From: an uncultured Lentisphaeria bacterium
GTDB lineage: Bacteria; Verrucomicrobiota; Lentisphaeria; Victivallales; UBA1829
Length of the DNA stretch: 64,000 nt
Reading direction: 5' to 3'
Assembly (NCBI GenBank): GCA_905197955.1
Contig: CAJKAR010000018.1
Span: 1 to 64,000 of the forward strand
The notes under the pieces were generated by a model. That model worked only from the letters and a program-made list of their open reading frames with translations, made no database searches and was not told where the DNA came from. This document shows positions 19,319 through 26,513 of the stretch, piece after piece. Positions within the stretch are counted from its first letter, which is position 1, and each line of letters starts with the position of its first letter. The position numbers were made by a program, and so were the translations under genes.

Positions 19319-19600
19319 TCAAAGCATCAGCTTATGCAAAGCCATCGGTCCGGCGACAAGCGATTCGGTCTCCGCGCCGAACTTTTTAAAATGCGGAGTT
19401 GCCATATGAGCCTCCAGCGCGGCATCGTTCTCCCACTTTTCCTGGAAGATGAACACATTTGGATTCAGAGCATCCTGACGGCATTCATATCCGAGGTTGC
19501 CCTGATCCATTCTGGAAGCGGCGACCAGCGGAGCAATCAGAGGTTTGAAGGTTTCGGCGGCGCCGTCTTTCAGTGTGACAATCGCAATGATCTGAAACAT
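19319..19600 (-). CDS. Antibiotic biosynthesis monooxygenase (ABM)-like protein, putative quinol monooxygenase
   Basis: 93 residues, the usual length of the dimeric alpha+beta barrel ABM/YgiN group. It shows the typical pattern IIAIVTLKDG, then NLGYECRQDALNPNVFIFQEKWENDAALEAHMATPHFKKF. The His in AHMATPHF is the conserved family position. The family oxidises quinols or similar small molecules without cofactors, or breaks down reactive by-products. The substrate is unknown. AAAGGG precedes the start at good spacing. It is probably cotranscribed with the DUF4159 gene, which starts 75 bases downstream. Confidence 0.82.
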   Translation of the reverse strand: MFQIIAIVTLKDGAAETFKPLIAPLVAASRMDQGNLGYECRQDALNPNVFIFQEKWENDAALEAHMATPHFKKFGAETESLVAGPMALHKLML

Positions 19601-19729
19601 GTTTTTTCCCTTTGCATTTAGATGGTTTCTTTTCCGGTTATTATATCGCGAAGCACTGGAAAAATCAATCCGTTATACGGAGAAAAAAGCAGGAAAAAGT
19701 ATCTCGCTTCCGGAGAGTCTGACGAAGAC

Positions 19730-20596
19730 TCATGACTTCCCCGTCCGGAATTTTCCGGGCGTGGTTCCTTTCACGATACGGAACTGACGGTTGAAACAGG
19801 ACAACGTGGGAAATCCGCATCGAAGCGCAATTTCAGCAATCGTCAGATCGGTCCGAAGAAGCATCGATGCCGCCATCGTAATCCGGAGATTGTTGAGATA
19901 CACCTGGGGCGAAGAACCGGTCGCTTTCGCAAAGATCCGCCGGAACTGATTGGGACTCAGAGAACAGGCACCTGCCAGACGCTCTATGGAAATTTCCTCT
20001 CCGTAACGCGACAGCATCTCGTTCAGCGCAAAATGGATCCGCTGAATCGCAGCCGATTCCGCCGCCACTCCGCCCGAACCAAATTCCCGATGCATCTCAA
20101 TGGAGAAAAGAGTCAGAAGCGCTGTCATTTTCTGCTTCTGAAAAGGACTTCCCCCCGCGAGAGCGCACGCGAACATTTCCCGAATCAAAGAACAGATCGC
20201 CGAGTGGTCCCCGGAAAAACAATTCCGGAACTCCGGACCTTGAAAACCGGAAAGATCCGCAAGTTCCGGTTCCCGGGACAATAGCCGCGTCTCATCCAGA
20301 TACAGCCATCGCCAACGGCTGGTCGTATTCTGAAGACTCGTTGCCAGATGCGGTTCCCCCGCGGCAATAAACATGCAATCTCCGCCCTGAAACGGCAGGA
20401 TCTTGGAGCCGACCAGAAACACGCCTGCGCCATCCAGACAGATTCCGAATTCACAGTATTCATGAGTATGAAGGAATGTAATCTCCTGCGACTTCTGAAG
20501 ATACGGCACCGAGGAAACATCATACCACCGGCTCTCCAGCCGCACCGGACTGTAACAAAGCGGAAGCGATGTTTTTTTCTGATTTTTTTCCGGCAT
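19730..20596 (-). CDS. AraC-family transcriptional regulator with cupin sensor domain
   Basis: 288 residues. The N-terminal cupin-like domain (about 40-110) contains HTHEYCEFGICLDGAGVFLVG and PFQGGDCMFIAAGEPH, typical of AraC sugar sensors. The C-terminal 100 residues hold two helix-turn-helix motifs (IERLAGACSLSPNQFRRIFAKATGSSP and IAEIALRCGFPTLSCFNRQFRIVKGTTP). It probably binds DNA when its sugar-like ligand is present. AAGGAGA lies about 12 bases before the ATG. It is divergent from the ECF sigma operon and shares a short AT-rich control region with it. The target genes are not obvious from the neighbourhood. Confidence 0.9.
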   Translation of the reverse strand: MPEKNQKKTSLPLCYSPVRLESRWYDVSSVPYLQKSQEITFLHTHEYCEFGICLDGAGVFLVGSKILPFQGGDCMFIAAGEPHLATSLQNTTSRWRWLYLDETRLLSREPELADLSGFQGPEFRNCFSGDHSAICSLIREMFACALAGGSPFQKQKMTALLTLFSIEMHREFGSGGVAAESAAIQRIHFALNEMLSRYGEEISIERLAGACSLSPNQFRRIFAKATGSSPQVYLNNLRITMAASMLLRTDLTIAEIALRCGFPTLSCFNRQFRIVKGTTPGKFRTGKS

Positions 20597-20626
20597 TTTC
20601 CAGAAAATCTCCTTCTTTTCCCGATT

Positions 20627-20654
20627 ATTATAACGGAAAAAGAAAAAACAGCAA
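20627..20654 (-). promoter_or_regulatory. Promoter of the AraC regulator gene
   Basis: On the minus strand TTGCTG, 16 bases, TATAAT, about 30 bases before the start codon. It lies back to back with the sigma operon promoter. Confidence 0.45.
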
Positions 20655-20662
20655 GCGCAGCA

Positions 20663-20691
20663 TTTGAACTTTTTTCCGGAAATTTTATATT
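20663..20691 (+). promoter_or_regulatory. Promoter of the ECF sigma operon
   Basis: TTGAAC, 17 bases, TATATT. The spacer holds the palindrome TTTCCGGAAA. The boxes look like a housekeeping promoter rather than an obvious ECF autoregulated promoter, although GAAC in the -35 region overlaps with ECF-type -35 sequences. Confidence 0.5.
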
Positions 20692-20754
20692 ACGGGAAAA
20701 AACAACACAATAAAACTGCATGCGAACCGTTCTATGGTCAAAAGGGAAGAGAGA

Positions 20755-21312
20755 ATGGATACGATGGAAGACGACGGAGTGCTGATTCAAGCGTATCTGG
20801 CCGGAGACGTCAGTGCCTTTGACACTCTCTACGCCAGATATAAACGTCCGCTCTACGCGTACCTCAACCGGATGACGGGGAACCATGCGCTTGCAGACGA
20901 TCTTTTCCAGCAGACCTGGCTGCGGGTCATCAAAAAACTGGAAAAGTACGAAAGCAAACAGAAGTTTTTCGCATGGCTGACGATGATCGCGCATAATCTG
21001 GCGATCGACCACTTCCGGAAGGAGAAAACGTCGGCGGAACTGCCTCTGGACGATGAAAACATCGCGGTCAGTGAACCAGTCTCCCATACGGAACCGTGGA
21101 TGAAAATGCATAACAGGGAACTGGAAAAGGCATTGAAGACGGCAACAGATGAACTGACTCCGGAACTCAAGGAGGTCTTCCTCCTCCGGCAGCAGGGAAT
21201 CTCCTTCAAGGAGATCGCGGAAGTGCAGAACTGCTCGATCAATACCGTGCTCGGCAGAATGCAGTATGCAATCCGGAATCTGAGAAAACAACTGAACGAA
21301 TGGGTCTCTTAA
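20755..21312 (+). CDS. ECF-type RNA polymerase sigma factor
   Basis: About 185 residues. Region 2 is present as AFDTLYARYKRPLYAYLNRMTGNHALADDLFQQTWLRV, with the core-binding DDLFQQTW stretch, followed by KFFAWLTMIAHNLAIDHFRKEK. Region 4 is ELTPELKEVFLLRQQGISFKEIAEVQNCSINTVLGRMQYAIRNLR, a clear helix-turn-helix. The ATG at 20755 has AAAGGGAAGAG upstream; ATGs at 20734 and 20764 are alternatives. It is followed by a zinc-finger anti-sigma gene and a small periplasmic helical protein, the layout of an envelope-stress module. Confidence 0.92.
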   Translation: MDTMEDDGVLIQAYLAGDVSAFDTLYARYKRPLYAYLNRMTGNHALADDLFQQTWLRVIKKLEKYESKQKFFAWLTMIAHNLAIDHFRKEKTSAELPLDDENIAVSEPVSHTEPWMKMHNRELEKALKTATDELTPELKEVFLLRQQGISFKEIAEVQNCSINTVLGRMQYAIRNLRKQLNEWVS

Positions 21313-21332
21313 ATCAGGAAAGGCGGCGGAAA

Positions 21333-21776
21333 ATGAAAAAAATATGTGACAATGTGATGATTGCGCTCGCGGAAGGGGAACAGCTTACCCCCGAACTGGA
21401 ACGGCATCTGAACTCCTGTCCGGACTGCGCGCTCTTCCACCGGACGATGAACCTGAACGTCGATCAGACATATGATCAGGTCCCGGAAGCGCTTGATGCG
21501 GCCATTCATGAAGCGGCTCGGAAACAGATGATCTCCCGGAAATGGAGAGTCTGGAAAATTGTTCTTCCTATTGCGGCCTCGTTTGCGGTCTGTTTCGGAT
21601 TTGCATTCTACGCCTATCTGCCGCAGACTGCTCAGGTTTCTCCCCAGAATATGCCGAAAACAGCAGCGGTCTCCTCGTGGAGCACCAGCGATTTTGATGA
21701 CAGTCTGATTACCCTCACCTGCGATGTCGCAAGTGGATATACCGCCATCACCAACGTCTATGATACGTTAAACTAA
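21333..21776 (+). CDS. Anti-sigma factor with zinc-finger motif
   Basis: 147 residues. The N-terminal cytosolic part carries the ZAS zinc-binding motif H-x3-C-x2-C (HLNSCPDC). One membrane helix follows (KIVLPIAASFAVCFGFAFYAYL), then a short periplasmic tail. This is the usual architecture of ECF anti-sigma factors that hold their sigma factor at the membrane until a signal arrives. The ATG at 21333 lies behind GGAAAGGCGG, and an upstream ATG at 21300 overlaps the sigma gene. The spacing to the sigma gene is 20 bases. Confidence 0.88.
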   Translation: MKKICDNVMIALAEGEQLTPELERHLNSCPDCALFHRTMNLNVDQTYDQVPEALDAAIHEAARKQMISRKWRVWKIVLPIAASFAVCFGFAFYAYLPQTAQVSPQNMPKTAAVSSWSTSDFDDSLITLTCDVASGYTAITNVYDTLN

Positions 21777-21786
21777 GGAGTCTTCG

Positions 21787-22398
21787 ATGAAACTGACCTC
21801 TCTTTTGTTTTCCCTGATTCTCCTTTCCGCTCTTCCGCCGCTTCTCTCGGCTCAGGGCCCGGAAGGGGAACCGCCTCCGCCGCCGCATCATCAGCCACGC
21901 CCCGAAAAGCAGTTCAGACCGGGGCATCCGCTCCTTCGAATTCTGGATTCCGATGAATTCACGGAAGAAGAACAGGCCCGCCTGAGAAAACTCTCCATTG
22001 ACAATCCCCCGGAGTTCGCAAAAGAAATGCGGAAAGTATTTCGGATTCGCCGACAGACAAAAGCGAAAAATATGCTAGCTCTCCGGCAGGCTTATCTGGA
22101 TGCCAAAACTCCGGAGCTCAAGGATGCCGCCCGAAAAAAAATTCAGGAAACCATCCGGAAAGATTCCGAACGTCATCTGCTCTTCCAGAAAAAGGTTCTC
22201 GATGATACGGAACGCTCTCTCCGTCAGATGGAAAAACGACTTGCCGATATGAAAAACCGATATGAAAAACAACGGGCGGAAAAAGATGCCATCATAGAGA
22301 AACGGACGCAGGAACTTCTTGCTCCGGAACCGCCCCAGCACCTTGTCCGCGAAGCCGCCGGAGATTTCCGGAAAAAGCCGCCAAGGAAAAAAAGATAA
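21787..22398 (+). CDS. Periplasmic helical protein of the sigma operon, Spy/CpxP-like in outline
   Basis: 203 residues with a signal peptide (LTSLLFSLILLSALPPLLSAQ), a Pro/His-rich linker (PPPPPHHQPRPE), then a highly charged helical body (LRQMEKRLADMKNRYEKQRAEKD) ending in a basic tail. Size, position after an anti-sigma factor and the long helices resemble periplasmic Spy/CpxP or zinc-resistance-associated chaperones, but I see no clear LTxxQ signature, so this is inference. The start follows TAAGGAG ten bases after the anti-sigma stop. A strong terminator follows. Confidence 0.72.
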   Translation: MKLTSLLFSLILLSALPPLLSAQGPEGEPPPPPHHQPRPEKQFRPGHPLLRILDSDEFTEEEQARLRKLSIDNPPEFAKEMRKVFRIRRQTKAKNMLALRQAYLDAKTPELKDAARKKIQETIRKDSERHLLFQKKVLDDTERSLRQMEKRLADMKNRYEKQRAEKDAIIEKRTQELLAPEPPQHLVREAAGDFRKKPPRKKR

Positions 22399-22413
22399 AT
22401 TTGTTCCACCACT

Positions 22414-22443
22414 GCTCCGGGTCTTTTGCCCGGAGCTTTTTTT
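22414..22443 (+). terminator. Rho-independent terminator of the ECF sigma operon
   Basis: A perfect 8-bp stem (GCTCCGGG/CCCGGAGC), a 7-base loop and a run of seven T, 15 bases after the stop codon. Confidence 0.92.
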
Positions 22444-22512
22444 GTTTCCGGATCACACCTATTCCTGAAATTCCTGTCAGCACACACCGTCTGAAACGGA
22501 AGAAAGCTGCTC

Positions 22513-22542
22513 TTGCGTTTTTTTCAGAGCATGATATATTAT
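22513..22542 (+). promoter_or_regulatory. Promoter of the HAD-MATE pair
   Basis: TTGCGT followed by TATATT after 16 bases or TATTAT after 18 bases, about 35-40 bases before the HAD start codon. Confidence 0.45.
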
Positions 22543-22576
22543 AGCCCCATCAACAAACGTATCGCATGGACTTCTT

Positions 22577-23395
22577 ATGATCAGACTCATCGCCACCGAC
22601 ATGGATGGAACTCTGCTGGATTCCCGGAAAAAACTGCCGGAAGGATTTTTCCGCGTTCTGCGCGATCTCCGAATGAAGCGGATCCGCTTTGCCATCGCCA
22701 GCGGAAGGCAGTATTATAATCTGCTGAACTATTTTCCGCCGTCAGAAGCGGAAGACCTCTTCTTTCTCGCAGACAACGGAGCGGATGTTTTTGAAAACGG
22801 AACGTGCATTTTCCTGAGCGAAATGAAACAGAAAGTCCTGCCGGAAATCATAACGGCAATCCGGGCGGTTCCAAACGTTCAGCCGGTTGTCTGCGGACTG
22901 AAATCCGCTTATGTGGAATCTACCGGAGAGTGCTTCCTGAAAAATGTGAAGCTCTACTATGAACGTCTGGAAATCGTACCGGATGTGCTTGATGCAGCAA
23001 CGCGGGATCGAGTCTGCAAGATTGCCGCATTCGATCCGGAAAATGCAGAAGAACGCGCATATCCCTTTCTGAAGCAGTTCAGCAGAGAATTCAATGTGGT
23101 TCTCTCCGGACGACTCTGGATCGACTTCATGAACCCGGCAACCGACAAGGGAACCGGACTGCGTTTTCTGCAGAACCGTCTTGGCATCACGCCGGAAGAA
23201 ACAATGGCTTTCGGCGACTATCTCAACGACGCCGGTATGATGCGGACCTGCCGATACAGCTTTGCGATGGCGAACGCTCATCCGGACCTGAAAAATCTCT
23301 GCGCATACCGGACGGAATCCAATGACGAAAACGGCGTGCTGAATGCCATTCACCGCTCATCCAGCTTATTCATCTCCACGGAGGAATCCGCATGA
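22577..23395 (+). CDS. Cof-type HAD-superfamily phosphatase
   Basis: 272 residues. Motif I is DMDGTLLDS with nucleophile Asp8 and Asp10. The KGTGL lysine stretch and motif IV GDYLNDAGMM are also present. The large cap of the C2 type (Cof/YidA group) lies between about residues 85 and 185. Members dephosphorylate sugar phosphates, nucleotides or flavin precursors in the cytosol. The substrate is not predictable. The stop codon overlaps the MATE start by ATGA, so the two are translated together. Confidence 0.92.
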   Translation: MIRLIATDMDGTLLDSRKKLPEGFFRVLRDLRMKRIRFAIASGRQYYNLLNYFPPSEAEDLFFLADNGADVFENGTCIFLSEMKQKVLPEIITAIRAVPNVQPVVCGLKSAYVESTGECFLKNVKLYYERLEIVPDVLDAATRDRVCKIAAFDPENAEERAYPFLKQFSREFNVVLSGRLWIDFMNPATDKGTGLRFLQNRLGITPEETMAFGDYLNDAGMMRTCRYSFAMANAHPDLKNLCAYRTESNDENGVLNAIHRSSSLFISTEESA

Positions 23396-24783
23396 TTAAA
23401 GATATGACCGCGGGGAATCCCACGAAACTGCTTCTTCAGTTTTCCATTCCCCTGCTGATCGGCAATATATTCCAGCAGTTTTACAATATGGCGGATACGG
23501 CAATCGTCGGACGGACTCTCGGAGATGAAGCGCTCGCGGCGGTCGGTTCAACGGGTGCCGTAATGTTTCTCGTTTTCGGATTCTTTTTCGGACTCACGAA
23601 CGGACTTGCCGTCATCACGGCTCAGAGGTTCGGAGCGGGTGATTATGACGGAGTAAGGAGATCCGTCACAACCTCGACTTATCTCTGCACAATCGTCACA
23701 CTGATCATGACAATTCTCTGTGTCCTTCTGTGCCGTCCCATGCTGGAGTGGATGAACACACCGGAAAACATCATTGAAGATGCCTATGCGTATCTGATTG
23801 TCATCTTCGGCGGCACCTGGACCATTGTCTTTTACGGAATGATCTCCAGCATCATCCGCGCACTGGGAGACAGCATCACGCCGCTGGTCTTTCTGATCAT
23901 CGCCTCCATTCTGAATATCATTCTGGACTACCTGTTCATTCTGAGTTTTCAGAGCGGTGTTGCAGGCGCGGGATGGGCTACGGTAATCTCGCAGGCGGTG
24001 TCGGGCTTTCTCTGCCTCTTCTACGTCGGCAGAAAGTTCCCGATCCTGAAGCTGAAACGGGATGACTGGAAACTCGATATTCCCTTCTGTCTGGAACATC
24101 TCCGGGTTGCGGTGCCGATGGCGCTTCAGTTCTCCATCACGGCGGTCGGAGTCGTAATTCTTCAGACAGTTCTGAATTCCTTCGGCTCCGTCTACATTGC
24201 CGCCTATACAGTTGCCTCCAAGGTGGAACAGGTTGCCATCCAGCCGCTGTTTTCGTTCAGCATTGCCATGGCGACCTTCACGGCGCAGAACTTCGGAGCG
24301 GGGAATCTGGAACGAATTCGTCAGGGTCTCCGGAAATGTTCGGCGATCACGATTCTGTTCAGCATCTGCATCGGAGCTTTTCTGATTCTTTTTGCAGCCC
24401 CCCTCACCCGTCTCTTTCTGAAAACGGCGCATCCGGAAACGCTTCAGGAGATTGTGCACGGATCCCAGATCTTTCTGAACACATCCGCAAGCTGCTACAT
24501 TATTCTCGGAATGCTGCTGATCTACCGGAATGTTCTGCAGGGCATGGGGCACTCCTTCATTCCGATGATGGCGGGTGCGGCGGAACTGGTACTGCGGATC
24601 ATCGGAGCGCTGCTGCTCGCACGCTGGCTCGGATATCTGGGGGTCTGCCTCTCGAATCCGCTTGCGTGGGTCGGCGCGACCCTGATGCTCTGGATCGACT
24701 ATCTACTGGTGATGCGGACTCTCCGGAAACGTCAAATTAATCCTGAGGATCCCTTGACTTTTCGTTCCGCGCCGTTATCTTAG
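23392..24783 (+). CDS. MATE-family multidrug/sodium antiporter
   Basis: 463 residues with about 12 membrane helices. Typical MATE stretches are present: IPLLIGNIFQQFYNMADTAIVG near the N-terminus and QNFGAGNLERIRQGL after helix 8. Family members export cationic drugs or metabolites in exchange for Na+ or H+. The start overlaps the HAD stop. A promoter for the next gene appears to lie inside its last codons. Confidence 0.93.
   Translation: MIKDMTAGNPTKLLLQFSIPLLIGNIFQQFYNMADTAIVGRTLGDEALAAVGSTGAVMFLVFGFFFGLTNGLAVITAQRFGAGDYDGVRRSVTTSTYLCTIVTLIMTILCVLLCRPMLEWMNTPENIIEDAYAYLIVIFGGTWTIVFYGMISSIIRALGDSITPLVFLIIASILNIILDYLFILSFQSGVAGAGWATVISQAVSGFLCLFYVGRKFPILKLKRDDWKLDIPFCLEHLRVAVPMALQFSITAVGVVILQTVLNSFGSVYIAAYTVASKVEQVAIQPLFSFSIAMATFTAQNFGAGNLERIRQGLRKCSAITILFSICIGAFLILFAAPLTRLFLKTAHPETLQEIVHGSQIFLNTSASCYIILGMLLIYRNVLQGMGHSFIPMMAGAAELVLRIIGALLLARWLGYLGVCLSNPLAWVGATLMLWIDYLLVMRTLRKRQINPEDPLTFRSAPLS
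24754..24781 (+). promoter_or_regulatory. Promoter inside the MATE 3' end
   Basis: TTGACT, 16 bases, TATCTT, about 60 bases before the Lrp-like gene. It implies that this gene can be expressed independently of the MATE transporter. Confidence 0.5.
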
Positions 24784-24839
24784 AAATATCCGAAGCATCC
24801 GGCGGAGGAATCAATTCTGAACAGAGGAAGGGGAAGTTC

Positions 24840-25109
24840 ATGGTTACAGCGGTGATTCTGGTGAATGTCGAACGGCACAAACTGAACGAAGTCATCCGGG
24901 AACTGATGCAAATTGACGGCATCACAGAGGTCCATTCCGTCGCAGGGGAATACGATATGGTTGCCATTGCAAGAGTCAAGGACAATCAGCAGCTTTCGTC
25001 GATTGTCGCCGATAAAATGTGTTCCCAGATCGAAGGAATTCTCCACACAAAAACCCTGGTATCTCTGGGCTCCTATTTTAAGTACGATGCGGAACAGCTT
25101 TTTCAGTAA
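24840..25109 (+). CDS. Stand-alone Lrp/AsnC ligand-binding (RAM) domain protein
   Basis: 89 residues that align with only the C-terminal half of Lrp/AsnC regulators: AVILVNVERHKLNEVIRELMQIDGITEVHSVAGEYDMVAIARV, with the conserved GEYDMVA turn. The DNA-binding half is absent, and the upstream DNA is promoter, not a broken gene. Such small RAM proteins bind amino acids as oligomers and may modulate full-length Lrp partners. AGAGGAAGGGG precedes the start at suitable spacing. The 3' end overlaps the start chosen for the Sel1 gene by 23 bases. Confidence 0.88.
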   Translation: MVTAVILVNVERHKLNEVIRELMQIDGITEVHSVAGEYDMVAIARVKDNQQLSSIVADKMCSQIEGILHTKTLVSLGSYFKYDAEQLFQ

Positions 25110-26424
25110 AAAACATCCGGCATGGTGCGCCGTTTTCCAAATGGCGCATCTTCTGTTTGCCGGTCTTCTCCTCTGGTCACTTCCGCTTTTCGCCGAGGAC
25201 GGCGGAACGGAACAGGATCCGCTTCGAGCCAAAGCCGCAGAAGGCAATAAAATCGCCATGTTCAAACTCGGCGATGAATATTTTTACGGAACAAAAACGC
25301 GTCTTCCGAATCCGACTCTCGCCGCCTACTGGTACAAAAAAGCCGCCGATGCCGGTCTTCCGGAAGCCATGTTCAATTATGCCGTTTGTCTGGAACGCGG
25401 AACCGGAGTCGAGAAAAACCGATTCGAAGCCTATGACTGGATGAAAAAAGCCGCTGATGCCGGGGTCAAAATGGCCCGCTTCCAGCTGGCGATGACAGAT
25501 CTTTACGGCATCCCCGAAGACAAGGAACGGGGACTTCCCGCGAAACCGCCCCTTGCAACTTACGCTCTTTCCCAGCTGGAACAACTCGCCGAGGAACAGT
25601 TCATTCCGGCGGAAACCGTTCTGGCGGAACTGCTTCTCCGTCAGAACAATGCAAATTCGGTTGCAAAAGCGGTTCAAATTCTGGAACGGCTCATTGCTCT
25701 GAAGGATCCTCCACCCGCGGCTCTGCGGATGATGGCGGACTGCAAATACGCAGGGGTCGGAGTCAAACGCGATCCGGAAGAGATGATCCGTCTGCTCCGC
25801 CAGGCCGCCCGACAGGGCGATGCAGAAGCGCTCGGAAAACTGGCGTTCTGCTATGAATACGGCAGAGGAGTCGGTGCGGATCTGAAAAAGGCCTTCGGGC
25901 TCTACCGGGTTTCAGCGGAACGTGGCAATGCGATGTCGCAGTTCAAATATGCTGAATTCATCGCAAACGGCACTATTTCGAAGGAGCCCGATATTCACAC
26001 GGCACTCCCCTGGTACCGGAAAGCCGCCGAACAGAAAAATCCGCAGGCGCTTTTCAAACTCGGAGTCTTCTCTCTGGAAGGGATCGGCATGAAGAAGGAT
26101 ACGCATCAGGCGGCACAGCTTTTCTTTGAATCGGCGACAAGGGGATATCCACGTGCACAGTACAATCTGGGCTGTCTTTATGCGGCGGGAGAAGGCGGAC
26201 TCGTCAAAGATGAGAGCGCGGCCGTCTACTGGTTCTCGCTTGCGGCAAAAGGAGGAGATGCGGTCGCTCAGCGTGCTCTGGCTCTCCGTTATCTGGAAGG
26301 ACGCGGTGTCACCCGAAGCATCACAAAAGGCGAGGAGTGGCTGATGAAAGCCGCGCAAAACGGAGACTTCGAAGCTGGGGAACTCCTCCGAAGACGCGGT
26401 CTTGCTGCGCCTTCCCTCTGGTAA
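25087..26424 (+). CDS. Secreted Sel1-repeat protein
   Basis: About 445 residues. The start at 25087 gives a basic N-region and hydrophobic core (AHLLFAGLLLWSLPLFAED). An internal ATG at 25141 gives a shorter signal peptide without positive charges; neither has a good ribosome site. The mature part consists of about eight or nine Sel1 repeats of roughly 36 residues, such as AMFNYAVCLERGTGVEKN plus FEAYDWMKKAADAG. Sel1 repeats are protein-interaction solenoids found in envelope stress and secretion adaptors. The frame overlaps the Lrp-like gene, which suggests cotranscription. No enzymatic function is visible. Confidence 0.85.
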   Translation: MRNSFFSKKHPAWCAVFQMAHLLFAGLLLWSLPLFAEDGGTEQDPLRAKAAEGNKIAMFKLGDEYFYGTKTRLPNPTLAAYWYKKAADAGLPEAMFNYAVCLERGTGVEKNRFEAYDWMKKAADAGVKMARFQLAMTDLYGIPEDKERGLPAKPPLATYALSQLEQLAEEQFIPAETVLAELLLRQNNANSVAKAVQILERLIALKDPPPAALRMMADCKYAGVGVKRDPEEMIRLLRQAARQGDAEALGKLAFCYEYGRGVGADLKKAFGLYRVSAERGNAMSQFKYAEFIANGTISKEPDIHTALPWYRKAAEQKNPQALFKLGVFSLEGIGMKKDTHQAAQLFFESATRGYPRAQYNLGCLYAAGEGGLVKDESAAVYWFSLAAKGGDAVAQRALALRYLEGRGVTRSITKGEEWLMKAAQNGDFEAGELLRRRGLAAPSLW

Positions 26425-26438
26425 ATCCGCTGGTCCTG

Positions 26439-26482
26439 AAAAAAAATTCCCGCGTCAATCGTCGGAAAACGATCCGCGGGAA
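26439..26482 (-). terminator. Terminator of the ADP-ribosylglycohydrolase-like gene
   Basis: On the minus strand an 8-bp perfect stem (TTCCCGCG/CGCGGGAA) with a large, partly paired loop is followed by eight T. It lies about 30 bases beyond the minus-strand stop and may also slow plus-strand transcripts from the Sel1 gene. Confidence 0.8.
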
Positions 26483-26513
26483 CTTCTTCTCATGCCAGCT
26501 GAATGCGCAGCGT

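Noticed and set aside
24840..25109. Lrp-like gene as a truncated pseudogene
   Set aside because: The frame is intact with its own promoter and ribosome site, no remnant of a helix-turn-helix lies upstream, and stand-alone RAM proteins are a known group.
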